Origin: Salisapilia sapeloensis
Lineage: Eukaryota > Oomycota > Peronosporomycetes > Peronosporales > Salisapiliaceae
Length of the DNA: 64,000 nt
Assembly: GCA_023334545.1 (NCBI GenBank)
Contig: JAADVB010000062.1
Location: 1 to 64,000 of the forward strand
Direction of reading: 5' to 3'
Part shown: positions 19,607 to 29,759 of the stretch, piece by piece
Layout: every line of letters begins with the position of its first letter
How positions within the stretch are numbered: position 1 is the stretch's first letter
Notes under the pieces: model-generated
Seen by the model: only the letters and a program-made list of their open reading frames with translations
What the model was told of the DNA's origin: nothing
The model's database searches: none
Made by a program: the position numbers and the translations under genes

Positions 19607-20995
19607 TTAGAGTTCTTCATGTTTTGTTTCATCTTCACTATTAGCCTCTGATGTCTTATCGTTCACCTTGTCGTTCGCATACCCTTCATACAACACTTTC
19701 ATTTTTACCAGACTTCGTTCGAGTTCCGACGCATATTCACGAGAGCACGCCGCAGCAGTCTCAAAAATAAGCTGATATGAACACATGGAGTTTTCACCCA
19801 CACTAACAATTCTCTCTTGATCGCCACATCTGACGGAAACCCGAACATGACGATTGATGTCATTGAGGCAGGGCTCTCCGTACGCATAGAATTGACTTCG
19901 AAAAGCACGATTGATGAGACGGCCTCTATCATCTTTTACGATGTTCGTATCGTCTGAAACGTCAGACCTCCATCCACTCCATATGCCCAGCCCGACTGCC
20001 CGTTCTGGCTGCTGCTGCTCTTTATCTGCCTCTCGGGGGACCTTCTGCTGCGTGACATTATGAAACGGACAGAATCGGATCAGGTACGTCTCAGGGATGA
20101 CATTAGAGGTGCCTCCACGCAACTCAGTTTCTTTAAGCACAGTCGTAAAGCACTCGCCTTCCAGTGCAGCAAAGTCGAGCGTGTTGTCTGCCGATGAGAA
20201 CACGGTTTCATCATTCAGGCGCTGAAGCATACCGACATCAAACTTGGCCAACTGCATCTTTCGGTACAGCAGTTGCATCTTTTGACGATCCCTTTGGTCC
20301 ATCACCTGCACATTCTTCTGGACCAATGACTGGATGGACTCGACATCCTCCTCCAGCTTCTTCATCTGTTGGTACCGTTCGCGCAGTCTATCTTTTAGCT
20401 TCGACAGTCTTTCAGACGCAGCTGAATGATAATTTGTACGCACATCCAACCCTCGATGTACTGCTGCTATTCTGTCTTGTAGTGTGGCGATTTCGGACGC
20501 ATAGTATTGGTCGCAATCGGATAAGCAAGTAGCTGATGGCTCATCACTTCCATCACAGCAATCACACTTTCCGTCATTTATAGCAGATATAGGAGCGTAT
20601 TGGGCTTTATGAGCGCACTGGAAGGCTCCATACACGTCTTGTAACGAGTCGTTTGGAAACACATGAGAACAGGCGGATGTCAAGCGTTCATCGCTCCCAT
20701 CTTCACAATCACAGAAGTCGTCGTTAATTTTGTCGCTGGAAACTGTATCAGCACAGATATTTGAGCCGAAAGTTGACTTTTCAAATTTGCCAAAGAAATC
20801 CCAATCTTCCGTATCATCCCCATCCTCCTCCTCAATATCTTCATACAATATATCGCGTTTATTGGCAGAGGATGCATCAGCAATGATCGCGACTGACAGG
20901 AGAACAATAGCAAAGATGGTGGATGAGATTAAAGCCTTCGTGGAGCCTGGGAATAGAGGTCGTTGAGTCATTCTGCCACCCCAGTCCATTTTCAT
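19607..20995 (-). CDS. PRKCSH: Glucosidase II beta subunit (PRKCSH)
   Basis: Regulatory, mannose-binding subunit of ER glucosidase II, which trims the inner glucoses from N-glycans for the calnexin cycle. A single exon gives 462 residues from the ATG at 20995. A hydrophobic signal or anchor segment lies at about residues 22-40. Two LDL-receptor class A-like units follow, with the acidic signatures CDCEDGSDE and CDCCDGSDE, then a coiled coil (about 165-235). A C-terminal MRH domain has paired cysteines and a WSGW/YxxGxxC pattern. The protein ends in HEEL, an HDEL-like ER retrieval signal. An upstream non-ATG extension to 21034 was rejected. Confidence 0.92.
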   Translation of the reverse strand: MKMDWGGRMTQRPLFPGSTKALISSTIFAIVLLSVAIIADASSANKRDILYEDIEEEDGDDTEDWDFFGKFEKSTFGSNICADTVSSDKINDDFCDCEDGSDERLTSACSHVFPNDSLQDVYGAFQCAHKAQYAPISAINDGKCDCCDGSDEPSATCLSDCDQYYASEIATLQDRIAAVHRGLDVRTNYHSAASERLSKLKDRLRERYQQMKKLEEDVESIQSLVQKNVQVMDQRDRQKMQLLYRKMQLAKFDVGMLQRLNDETVFSSADNTLDFAALEGECFTTVLKETELRGGTSNVIPETYLIRFCPFHNVTQQKVPREADKEQQQPERAVGLGIWSGWRSDVSDDTNIVKDDRGRLINRAFRSQFYAYGEPCLNDINRHVRVSVRCGDQERIVSVGENSMCSYQLIFETAAACSREYASELERSLVKMKVLYEGYANDKVNDKTSEANSEDETKHEEL

Positions 20996-21289
20996 ACTAT
21001 CGTTGCGATTTATGTTGTCATTTTTTATATCCAATCAAATATGCTTTCTGGAATTTGTGCCAATAGAATTATGCTTGGAAATTGGCTACATCAAGAAGCA
21101 AAGTATCTTCCTGATTTCTACTTTAAAGAACATCTATAAAGGCATATTCATGAATGTAGCAAGTAGTCCATGCACATTAAAAGGAAGCTGCTCATACATT
21201 TGTTGTGAAACTGCAATATGAAAAGTCGTATGGGATGTAGCTTAGAGACGTCGCCAATGCCCAGTCACATTTGCTAACTACTGTAAAAC

Positions 21290-22213
21290 ATGGATTCTAA
21301 ACCATCCGTGCGTCATTCCCAGTCCGCACAGAAGAAGCGGAGTCACCGACATGTAAAAAATCCGTCCAAGTCGAATGCACGAAACTACAGCTCTAGTCAA
21401 GCAAAGCTGGGTGCCAATCACATTGACATGGAGCGACTAGAACGCATTTTTATAAACCGTCCATCACCGCCAGCCAAGGCACAGAAGCATAAAGGAAAGC
21501 ATCAACCTGGAAGGAAGCGTTGCATTGATGTGCGTGACATTTCGTCAGATGAATCATCCTCCGACTTCGACAGTGATAGCTCCAGCTTCAGTTCGCATTG
21601 TGTAGTGCGCCATCGAGACGAAGATCTACTCCAAAAGAATTTAGAGAAGCATAACCTTTACAAGGCACCGATTGTGACTTTACAAAATGGTTTAAAATCA
21701 AAAGTCGATGAAACAAGGTATCTGATGCAAAAGCAAAAAGAGGATACTCATTCCTACTTTCAAGAGCTAGCAAAGCAATTTAATCAAGAACTGAATCATC
21801 TCCGACGGCAGTATGAGCGAGAGCAGGTAGATCTAGAGAAACGGTTTCAAAATATGATGTCTGAGCATCAAGAAAGTGTCGACAAAGTGCTACAAGAGGC
21901 GATTCACAATCTGCAACCGATCAACTATTCACAAGTAAAAGTCAATGCAGATACGAATGGCTTATCATCGTATTCAAATTCCGAGTGCCCTGTAGATTGT
22001 ACAGACTTCTTTGTATCCAGTCATGACAACCATTTCAGTCCAAATGACTTTGCTGGCAAAAGCGTAAAGAACAAAGCTACTCTTAAGAAGCATACCTTGA
22101 GTAGAGAAGATGATCGAGCAGAACCGTTTGCTCGTCTACTGAAAGAGAATAAAATGCAAAGAGCTCAGCTCAAGCTTCTAGAAGAACGTCTTGCCATCTT
22201 ACAGAGTGACTAG
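21290..22213 (+). CDS. Hypothetical coiled-coil protein
   Basis: Single exon, 307 residues, no family recognised. The N-terminal 100 residues are basic and Ser-rich with Arg/Lys clusters, then an acidic Ser/Asp run (around 85-105). A coiled coil rich in Gln, Glu and Lys covers about residues 130-215, and a second, shorter helix (about 280-305) closes the protein. Codon use is AT-richer than in LCB1 or VPS8. Without a recognisable domain, cytoskeletal or centrosomal roles are only guesses. Confidence 0.7.
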   Translation: MDSKPSVRHSQSAQKKRSHRHVKNPSKSNARNYSSSQAKLGANHIDMERLERIFINRPSPPAKAQKHKGKHQPGRKRCIDVRDISSDESSSDFDSDSSSFSSHCVVRHRDEDLLQKNLEKHNLYKAPIVTLQNGLKSKVDETRYLMQKQKEDTHSYFQELAKQFNQELNHLRRQYEREQVDLEKRFQNMMSEHQESVDKVLQEAIHNLQPINYSQVKVNADTNGLSSYSNSECPVDCTDFFVSSHDNHFSPNDFAGKSVKNKATLKKHTLSREDDRAEPFARLLKENKMQRAQLKLLEERLAILQSD

Positions 22214-22344
22214 GTAGATACAACCGTATGCAAACTGTAAAAGCAACTAAACGTCGCTCTGTGTACAGCCAATACAGTCACCATGTACATTTCTACCTGC
22301 TAAACACCGTTGTTTCACATAAAAGCTAGTCGCATTCTTCATTT

Positions 22345-23019
22345 TCAGACAATATGATGTGGACTGTGCCTCCTAAAACTGCTGAACCCTGCTTCTCCGT
22401 CGTTCCGTGTGCCATAACTTCGGAGTGGACGGTAGATACTAAAGCTGGATTCACTGTGGCTTGTGTGTTGACTGCTACTCAGCGTTTCGTCCCGAGACGA
22501 AGTGCTGGATTGCCGAGACGGCGGGAACCCATTCGCAAGCAAAACTCGATTCGGGTTACTGTTCATGACCTTGTACGGCCGCCCACACATCTTCTCGTAG
22601 AGCAGCAAAGCCCACGCGACGAAGCTGACCGCTAGGAACAAGTAGAACCTTGCTTCTAAAGCAGCTTCTCGCTCCGCTGCAATGGGAGCCGTGTAGCAGT
22701 CGCATTTCTGGCTAAAGATGGTCGTCGCACACTCGTTTCGAAAGTGGCAGCAGCAGGGTTGAAATGTCGAAAGAATTTGGCCGCAGAATACACCTTCGGA
22801 CTCATTGTTGACCGCATGAGAGCAGTCTCCAGTTTCATGACAGATAGCACATCCATAAGCAGCCGGCTCCGATTCATTGTATCGGCGCTGCTTTGATGCT
22901 GATAAGAGTTGTGCGACGTGCTGCTGCTGAAAGTTTAGATTGCCGTGAGCGTATTGTGCACTTGCGGTGTTTATACTCTGCAGCAGGAGGAAGAAGAGGA
23001 AGCATAACCATCGATTCAT
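22345..23019 (-). CDS. Cys-rich type I membrane protein, unknown
   Basis: Single exon, 224 residues, no family recognised. A signal peptide covers about residues 1-21. The ectodomain (22-125) carries about ten cysteines, including a CAICHETGDC segment and a CCCH cluster, so it is probably disulfide-bonded and extracellular or lumenal. One transmembrane helix lies at about 127-143. The tail (145-224) is Ser-rich and contains several Arg/Ser sites that look like phosphorylation targets. Type I topology is predicted. It is divergent with the nucleotidase gene, starts 81 bp apart. It could be a small receptor or adaptor. Confidence 0.75.
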   Translation of the reverse strand: MNRWLCFLFFLLLQSINTASAQYAHGNLNFQQQHVAQLLSASKQRRYNESEPAAYGCAICHETGDCSHAVNNESEGVFCGQILSTFQPCCCHFRNECATTIFSQKCDCYTAPIAAEREAALEARFYLFLAVSFVAWALLLYEKMCGRPYKVMNSNPNRVLLANGFPPSRQSSTSSRDETLSSSQHTSHSESSFSIYRPLRSYGTRNDGEAGFSSFRRHSPHHIV

Positions 23020-23100
23020 GCTGTTGATCTCTACGTTTCTTCAACATGGGTGGATTTGCATCGGTAACGTTATTCCCTTGGCTCTTAAAGATACCGATTT

Positions 23101-24274
23101 ATGACACATCTCCGAGCGCTCAATCGCACAGCCACGATGTGGAGGCAGGCTACAGGATCACGAGGTCGTTGGGCAGCACTGGCAACTAGTCTCTCGATGT
23201 CTAGTGCGCTGGCCGGAAGTGCTTCATTCAAGAGCTACTGTAGCGATACTGCAACGACGGACACCCAGCCGGGTCCTGCGCGGATAATCGTCCGAGACGC
23301 TGGTACCGCCTCCACGTCCTTTTATTGCTTCAAAATACTGAATAATGTGTCAATGTACCATGAAGATGAGTTTTCGCGCAAGTGGAGTAAATTTAGCAAG
23401 GATGGAATGGACAAGCTCCTCGTCATGGCGGACTTTGATTACACGTTGACCAAAGTGAACACCCCTGCAGGTATCGAAATGCGGCATGTCTTCTCTATAT
23501 CTTTTATAAACCCTTACTGACCATTGCATGTTGCAACCCCTACAAGGTGAAAGAGCTGAGAGCTCTCACGGCGTTTTGCTTCATGCCATGAGCAAGCAGT
23601 CGGCCACGGATGCTTGGAACACTTTCCTCCACTACTACCCGATCGAGCAGTCCACGACTCTCTCCAAAGAGGAAAAGCTTCCCCACATGCTCACGTGGTG
23701 GAACAAGCAGCACGCGTTTATCTTACAAAACGATCTGACAAGACAGGACGTGTTGGACGCTGGCAAGAAGAGTAACGTGACGTTCCGAGAGGGCTTTGAC
23801 GACGTCTTCAACACCTTGACCGCCTTCAATGTCCCAACGCTCATCTTCTCCGCCGGCCTCTACGATGTCATCCACGCCCTGCTAGATCTTCACTACGGTC
23901 CGAATGCCACGCCAAGTAACGTCCACGTCATCTCGAACATGATGAAATTCGACACCGACGGCGTCGCACGTGAGTTTCAGGGTGAGATCATCCACAGCCT
24001 CAACAAGAACGCAGAGGTGCTCGCCGGCAGTTCCTTCCTCGAACAGTGCCACGCAGACGAGCGATCGAACGTCTTAATTCTGGGTGACTCCATCGGCGAC
24101 GCAGACATGGCACATGGTCTAGACGAAGACAAGCACGAGATGCTCAAGATTGGCTTCGTAAATGACGGCGGTCAGGAGAAAGTGGAGCAATACTTGACCA
24201 AGTACGACGTCGTCCTCACGAATGACGCGAGTCTCCACCTGCTCATCCTCTTGCTTTCGCAAATGCAGAAATAA
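23101..24274 (+). CDS. NT5C3: Pyrimidine 5'-nucleotidase (NT5C3/UMPH-1 type, HAD fold)
   Basis: Dephosphorylates pyrimidine nucleoside 5'-monophosphates such as UMP and CMP. Two exons encode 365 residues; the 76-bp intron (23471-23546) is phase 1. The HAD nucleophile motif is DFDYTLTK near residue 117, and the exon join regenerates the family run TPAGERAESSHGVL. Later motifs include the HAD threonine or serine motif IFSAGL and the acidic loop GDSIGDADMAHG with its metal-binding aspartates. The N-terminal 60 residues are Arg/Ser/Thr-rich with few acids, which suggests a mitochondrial presequence. The cytosolic human paralogue lacks this extension. Confidence 0.92.
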
Positions 24275-24326
24275 GTCCAACAAATGTACATGCATTGCAA
24301 GTGAAATCAAAATCCTATTTAAGCGT

Positions 24327-25814
24327 CTACGAAATGTTGTTCGGCTTGAAAACGTTGAAGCCGTCACTAGCAGTGCTCACCAACACGCCTGGGCACTGCG
24401 GGTGGAAGTGGAGCTCCTTGATGTCCGATTGACCTTGGTGGATGAACAGCAGCTGAGGCGGGACGTCCACGTCCATTCCCTCGGCCGCACTGGCGTTCTC
24501 CTTGTCTTCTTCCACAGACATATCCCAGACGCTGAGTTGATTATCGGCACCACTCACAGCCACGACAGACTCGTCATTCGGATGCCACTCGATCGACGTG
24601 ATGGGCGCCGTGTGGTAGCGGAAGTTTGCGACAGGAGCATCCGGCTTAAAGTTACGCATGTCCCAAATCTTGAACGTTCCGTCGTCCGATCCGGACGCCA
24701 ACAAGTACGCCACGTTCGAGTTCCACGAGATGACATTCACGTCGTCGGTGTGGGCGTTGTCACACGACAGCATCGCGTTCTCCTTTCGTCTCGTGTCCCA
24801 GATCTTGATGCTGCGATCGGCAGAGCACGACGCCAGCACCGATGCTTCTGTCGGACTCCATTGCAAGTCCTCGACGGATGCTCTGTGGCCCGAGAATGGA
24901 GTCGGGTCGACGTTCCATGTGCCTCCTTCTTGCGGCTGCCAGACGTAGATCTTGCTAGCGCAGTCTCCCGTGGCTAGCTGACCAGGAACAACCGGAGACC
25001 AGTCCATGCCAAAGCCCTCATCGGCATGACCAGAGTAGGTGTAAATAGGTGTCTGCTGCTTCTTCATGCTCGGGACGGGCTTGGAAGATCCATCCAGGGA
25101 TTGAAGCTGGTTGGCAATGTCCCACAGATGCACTTCCTTCGTGTCCGCCCACGTCGCGACGATGTTGGAGGACTGTGGCATGCATCGGATGCGGTTGACT
25201 CCGCCTGGGTGCGGAATCGCTCGAGACTCGAGCAACGGGTCTCCGTCCATTGCAGAGTTCTCGTCATCTGACTCATCTTCCGAGTCCGAATCCGAGTTGG
25301 GGTCCTTCTGCTTGGTCTTGTACAGGTCCGCCATCTTCATGACTGTGATCTGGTTCTCATCTCGAGACGAAGCCTGTGTGCCAGCAACCATGTACATGGA
25401 CAATGGAAACTTGGTGCGTACAGCTCCCAAGTTGTCTCGTACGACGTCGATACTGAGAGCTGGCCACTCGGCTGTCATGGCGTAATACATGTCGTAGGCG
25501 CTGCTGTCATAGTCCAGCTCCTCGCCATCGCCGACTTCATTCACACCTGGCAAAAACACCTTCTTCTCCATCTTCTCTTCGTCATCATCTTCCATGTCGA
25601 CGTCCTTGCCGGTGGTAATTTCTTCGTCTACATCCTCATCGTCATCGTCGTCCTGCTCCTCCACCATTTCCTCATCGTCGATATCGTCACCAAACGGGTC
25701 TTCAAACACCAAATCTTCGCCATTTTCGTCCTTTGGGTTGCCTACGTCAGCCGTATGGCGCTTTGCACTGGCGTCGGACACCTCCTCAACACTTCGCTTC
25801 GCTCCACCTCGCAT
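24327..25814 (-). CDS. GRWD1: Glutamate-rich WD-repeat protein GRWD1/Rrb1
   Basis: Histone-binding and ribosomal protein L3 (uL3) chaperone acting in 60S subunit assembly. A single exon gives 495 residues. An acidic Asp/Glu-rich N-terminus (about 35-80) precedes the CAF1C-type histone-binding motif (near 100-130, YDMYYAMTAEWPALS). Six or seven WD40 blades follow, including STVASCSADRSIKIWD-like blades. Acidic tract length and blade order match GRWD1/RRB1 and distinguish it from RBBP4/7. It converges with the nucleotidase gene, stops 52 bp apart. Confidence 0.93.
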   Translation of the reverse strand: MRGGAKRSVEEVSDASAKRHTADVGNPKDENGEDLVFEDPFGDDIDDEEMVEEQDDDDDEDVDEEITTGKDVDMEDDDEEKMEKKVFLPGVNEVGDGEELDYDSSAYDMYYAMTAEWPALSIDVVRDNLGAVRTKFPLSMYMVAGTQASSRDENQITVMKMADLYKTKQKDPNSDSDSEDESDDENSAMDGDPLLESRAIPHPGGVNRIRCMPQSSNIVATWADTKEVHLWDIANQLQSLDGSSKPVPSMKKQQTPIYTYSGHADEGFGMDWSPVVPGQLATGDCASKIYVWQPQEGGTWNVDPTPFSGHRASVEDLQWSPTEASVLASCSADRSIKIWDTRRKENAMLSCDNAHTDDVNVISWNSNVAYLLASGSDDGTFKIWDMRNFKPDAPVANFRYHTAPITSIEWHPNDESVVAVSGADNQLSVWDMSVEEDKENASAAEGMDVDVPPQLLFIHQGQSDIKELHFHPQCPGVLVSTASDGFNVFKPNNIS

Positions 25815-26048
25815 CGCTGCTTGTCTCTGATAACGCGAATGGCTGGCTGAATCGCTGGCACATTCCTACATACAGACTTCAAGTCAGTGTCGATCAGCGA
25901 AATACATACCAGAAGTATACAGCCAATATCGCTTTAAAATAACAGAGGACTGACCACAGCTTTTATCATGTTGTAGCAATAGACTTTTCGTATAGAATTA
26001 GCCTATTGACAATGCCAACCCCACCACCCGAATCGAGCACAAAGTGGA

Positions 26049-27211
26049 ATGGTGACAAGTATGCGAGGCATTCGAGCTGCAGCGTCCGTTTCTCGATCAG
26101 CAGGCTATGCACACAGCCGCAACTTCTGGAGACAGGAACAGAGGTTTGCACACACTGACACCCACGCCCAAGATGATGCGAGACAATTGCAGCAATCCGT
26201 CCAGTACGTCCAATCACAATGATATCGCTAATAGCGTGCATTTGGCTGTCAACACTCCATCTCACGCCTTTATACAGAAAGCAAGACTATGACCACTTTG
26301 CATGCGGACTATTGCTACCTGTGGATGTTCGCCCGTCCTACTTTGCCATCGTATGTCGTTTTACACTACTGTCTTGATTGCGTCTCAACCTCGTCATGCA
26401 GAGAGCCATGAATGCAGAGCTGTCCACCATTAAAGATACGGTACGTGGAAACGCTTCCACGGGTGCCCTCCGTCTCGATTGGTGGCGCCAACAGCTTCAG
26501 ATGCTGTACGACTCACCGGAACTAGCGTCAAATAACTACCTCTTACGAGGTCTAGGCCGTGCCATCCACAAGCACAACCTGACGCATCGATTCTTCGAGC
26601 GAATCATAGATGCTCGTCTCCAAGACCTGGAGACCGAAAATGTTCAGACGCTGCCACAGCTAGAAGCGTACTGTGAGAAGACTGCGTCATCACTACTCTA
26701 CCTCACGCTTGAGTGTCTCGACATTAGAGACGACAACGCCGACGAGGCTGCAGGTCACGCTGGTGTGGCGACAGGAATCACAACGTTGCTCCGAGCCATG
26801 CCACACCACAGCAAAAAGGAGCAGATTTACCTGCCGGAAGACATACTTCGCAAGGTACATGTCAGATTAGAGTACTGTCGGAACGAGTACTAACGCCTTA
26901 TGCAGCACAATGTACAAGCAGCGGATGTCCTACAGGGTGCTGGAGACGCTGACGCAGGGGAAAAGGTGGCTCCGGCTGTGTTCGATGTCGCGTGTCGGGC
27001 GCTGGAGCACGTCCGAGCAGCTCGCGAGTTGCAGCAGAAGCTTCCGAAGCAAGCGTTCCCAGCCTTCCTTCCTCTCGTCCCTGTGAACAGGTACTTGTCG
27101 GACCTAGAGACGGCAGGCTTCAACGCATTTTCAGAGGATCTGAGGAAACCGGTGCACCCTGTGAAACTGCACTATGCCATCGTAAAGCACTACTTCCTCG
27201 GTCGAATTTAA
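26049..27211 (+). CDS. NDUFAF6: Mitochondrial complex I assembly factor NDUFAF6-like (squalene/phytoene synthase fold)
   Basis: Squalene/phytoene synthase-fold protein needed for complex I assembly. Four exons (26049-26203, 26278-26350, 26402-26854, 26906-27211) encode 328 residues. Conserved blocks run in order: KQDYDHFACGLLLP, AIRAMNAELSTIKD, RLDWWRQQL, HNLTHRFFERIIDAR, SSLLYLTLECL and PEDILRK. The exon 3/4 join is preceded by a TACTAAC branch site. The N-terminus is Arg/Ser-rich and fits a mitochondrial presequence. Two in-frame ATGs, at 26049 and 26061, could both serve. Synthase aspartate motifs are degenerate, as in NDUFAF6. Confidence 0.9.
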
Positions 27212-27262
27212 AAGGAAAAACATATATTTTCTTCCGAAGGAAATTCAAATAGCTAGCTTTCC

Positions 27263-28016
27263 TTACGACCGTTGCTTCTTCAATGCACTTTCATCTCTGG
27301 ATTCTTGCGGACTTGACGTCGACGCAGGCGACTTGGATACACCAGACGCAGCGCTCGACGCTCGGCGCTTCTCCAGGGCATTCAACTGGCCTTGCAGCTG
27401 GTCTTTCTTGAGCTTCACTCGGTTCTCGAACTCAAATCCGCTCTTAAAGTAGTCCAGTCGAGACGGAGCAGAGATGTGAAGCAGCTCCTCTTCGATCGCA
27501 CATGCCTAGGTATAGATTTAGAACTCTTGTATCCTGTTTATCATAAAGAGAATAACGTACGACTTGGAGCAGATCCTCGTACGTCTGACAGCGACTCGTG
27601 TACGCATCTCGGATCTTGGCACGAACGGCCTGCCTCTCTTCGATCGTCAAATAAGTCCGCCAGTCCTGCATCGAAGTCGACGAGCCGCTATTCGTACTTT
27701 GAGAAACGCTTCGCGTGGCACCTCCTGGCGGCCCGACGGCACTCGCCGAGATGGCAGAAGAATGTGGCACATTCCTGCCACCTGTGTTCGAGCGATGGTA
27801 CACGCCAGAGGCTGTGGCCGCGCGAGCCATTTGCGGCGGACTCGTGTGGGGTAAGGACGTATGGAGAACGGACGGAATGGAGTTCATGCCGACGCCCAGT
27901 CGACCTGTGTTCGGGTTTCCGCTCGACGACGGATATGCGCTCGAGGAGCCGCTGGCGCTATTGCTCAGCGTCCGCTTGAGCGACGGGATCGAGTTGCCGC
28001 TATTCGCTCCGTTCAT
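27263..28016 (-). CDS. KIX-domain protein
   Basis: Predicted transcriptional co-regulator. Two exons encode 232 residues; a 55-bp intron (27506-27560) is phase 0. Residues 1-115 are Ser/Gly/Pro/Asn-rich and disordered. Residues 118-195 fit a three-helix KIX fold: DWRTYLTIEERQAVRAKI, then a helix around TYEDLLQVACAIEEELL, then SRLDYFKSGFEFENRV. This resembles MED15 and CBP/p300 KIX domains, which bind amphipathic activation domains. The C-terminal tail (205-232) is Ser-rich. It is short and lacks HAT and glutamine-rich regions, so it is neither full-length CBP nor typical MED15. Upstream sequence might hide another exon. Confidence 0.75.
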
Positions 28017-28152
28017 GCAATCTCCCTTACTTTGGTCTTTAACGCCGTTTTCGGTGACCAGCAGACTGGTACCGTCGCAGGCGAGTGTAACCCTGGATTT
28101 TGATGGTAGAAAAGCAAGTATATTGAAAGTTAGTGTGGTGGAGCTTGAGAAG

Positions 28153-28662
28153 TCATTGCGGCCACATGACTGGGTCGTGCGACCGGCAAAACTGGTCGAA
28201 AGCGCTGGCCAGATCTCGTTCCAGTTTTTGCACACGATCGCACGCTTCCGGATTGGCGTCTGCTACGCACAGTTTATGATATTGACGTTCACGTTGCTTG
28301 GATGCTTGGATTTCTTGGTGCAAAGATCGGTTTATATACGGTTTGCCCTTGCCGACATCGCGCTTGCCTTTCTTTTTCTTTTTCTTCTTCTTACTGTCAG
28401 CCGATGGTGCGCTGTATCGTTCCGAAAACTTTTTTCGCCATTCCTCACTCAATACAAATCCATACTCGTACTCCTCTTCGTCTACTGCTTTTTCCTCTTC
28501 CTCTTCGACAGGAGGCGATGCACTTTGCTGCACATCCATCGTAGTCTCAGGGAAAGACAGCGCAGTCCAAGGTGTCAACCAGCATCCCTGCTTTTGCTCA
28601 AATACCGCTCCCCATGCCTCTGGAAACGGAAACGGCGGTGGGATCGCCGGTCGATTGCTCAT
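28153..28662 (-). CDS. Hypothetical Lys-rich protein
   Basis: Single exon, 169 residues from the ATG at 28662; an upstream extension to 28737 is not supported. An N-terminal Pro/Phe/Trp-rich part (NRPAIPPPFPFPEAW) precedes an acidic run and a Glu/Tyr stretch. A run of eight lysines (near residue 95) is followed by a basic tail, a short helix and a cysteine pair (CVADANPEAC, CRSHDPV). The Lys run suggests nuclear or RNA-associated localisation. No domain recognised. Divergent with BCCIP, starts 111 bp apart, so the two may be co-expressed. Confidence 0.65.
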   Translation of the reverse strand: MSNRPAIPPPFPFPEAWGAVFEQKQGCWLTPWTALSFPETTMDVQQSASPPVEEEEEKAVDEEEYEYGFVLSEEWRKKFSERYSAPSADSKKKKKKKKGKRDVGKGKPYINRSLHQEIQASKQRERQYHKLCVADANPEACDRVQKLERDLASAFDQFCRSHDPVMWPQ

Positions 28663-28773
28663 GTCGTGAATGTAGCTAACGCCTACCCTTTGCAACTGAT
28701 GCTTGTCATTTATATAAATTTCAGCAGGTAAAAACACTCCAAACCAACCAAAAACAAGTTTTCAATTCAAGTC

Positions 28774-29718
28774 ATGGCTTTGGAGCAGAAGAAGCGCCAG
28801 CGAGATGCTGCTGTCAATGCCAACGGCGGTGGAAATGGACACCAGAGTAGTGACAGCAGTGACGAGGAGGATGAGCTTACTTTTACGGAGCAGCAAGCAG
28901 TAGACGACGATGAGGACAGCGACGAAGAGATGCCGGATGCCAACCCACCGGCTGCTGGTGCCAATGGGGACGTCGTCAACGTCGACTTTGTGTTCAGTGA
29001 TCCGCAGGAACGTCACTTTAACAGTGTAAAGCAGTTGCTGCTAGGATTCATGCCACCATCACAGCCCTTCAATGTGTCCGACTTGGCCGACCTCGTCATC
29101 AATCAAGCGTCCGTCGGCACCATGATCGGCGTTGACGAAGAGGACGATGTGTACGCTTTCATCACCGCTCTCAACATGCAAAAGCATCAGCATTCTTCTA
29201 GCATGCAACAGATCGGGCAGTTCTTGTCGAAAAAGTGTCCAGCCGACCTCCAAGACCGCTTCACTTCAATCCTCAATCACCCCAAGACCGGTTTGCTCAT
29301 CAATGAGCGTATAGTAAACCTCCCTTACCAGCTCGTACCACCTCTTCAGAACGCTCTGCACGAGGACTTGATGTGGGCAGCCGAGAACGAAGAGGATGCT
29401 GCTCTACGCCAAAGCCTCGACTTTGAGTACTTCGTCCTGCTAGCCTCGTGCGTTCCTCCAGCTGCAACGGAGGGCAGCTCCAATGGCAAAGGAAAGAAGA
29501 AAGCCAAGAGAGAGGATACGGATATGGGCAAGGTGTATCGTAATTTCGAGGATGAGTTCTTGGCAAGCGTAGCAGACTTCACCTTCTCCTTTGACGTCCC
29601 GAGAAGCGAGCAGGAAAAGGCGCTGGGAAAACCAGACAAGACGAACGTCGTTATCGTCGTTCGAAAGGACAGGCACAAAGAATCAACCGACATGCTGGCG
29701 AATATGATCGACGCTTAG
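28774..29718 (+). CDS. BCCIP: BCCIP/Bcp1-type protein
   Basis: Chaperone and export factor of ribosomal protein uL14 in the nucleus, and in animals a BRCA2 and p21 partner. A single exon gives 314 residues. An acidic Ser/Asp/Glu N-terminus (about 25-55) precedes the BCCIP fold, which starts VNVDFVFSDPQERHFNSVKQLL, with later blocks NERIVNLPYQLVPPL and the C-terminal FTFSFDVPR. Length and block order match Bcp1/BCCIP. It converges with the monooxygenase gene, stops 41 bp apart. Confidence 0.92.
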   Translation: MALEQKKRQRDAAVNANGGGNGHQSSDSSDEEDELTFTEQQAVDDDEDSDEEMPDANPPAAGANGDVVNVDFVFSDPQERHFNSVKQLLLGFMPPSQPFNVSDLADLVINQASVGTMIGVDEEDDVYAFITALNMQKHQHSSSMQQIGQFLSKKCPADLQDRFTSILNHPKTGLLINERIVNLPYQLVPPLQNALHEDLMWAAENEEDAALRQSLDFEYFVLLASCVPPAATEGSSNGKGKKKAKREDTDMGKVYRNFEDEFLASVADFTFSFDVPRSEQEKALGKPDKTNVVIVVRKDRHKESTDMLANMIDA

Positions 29719-29759
29719 ATTGGTCAAACAAGTTTATTCTTTTATTGTCTCGTGCTTGT

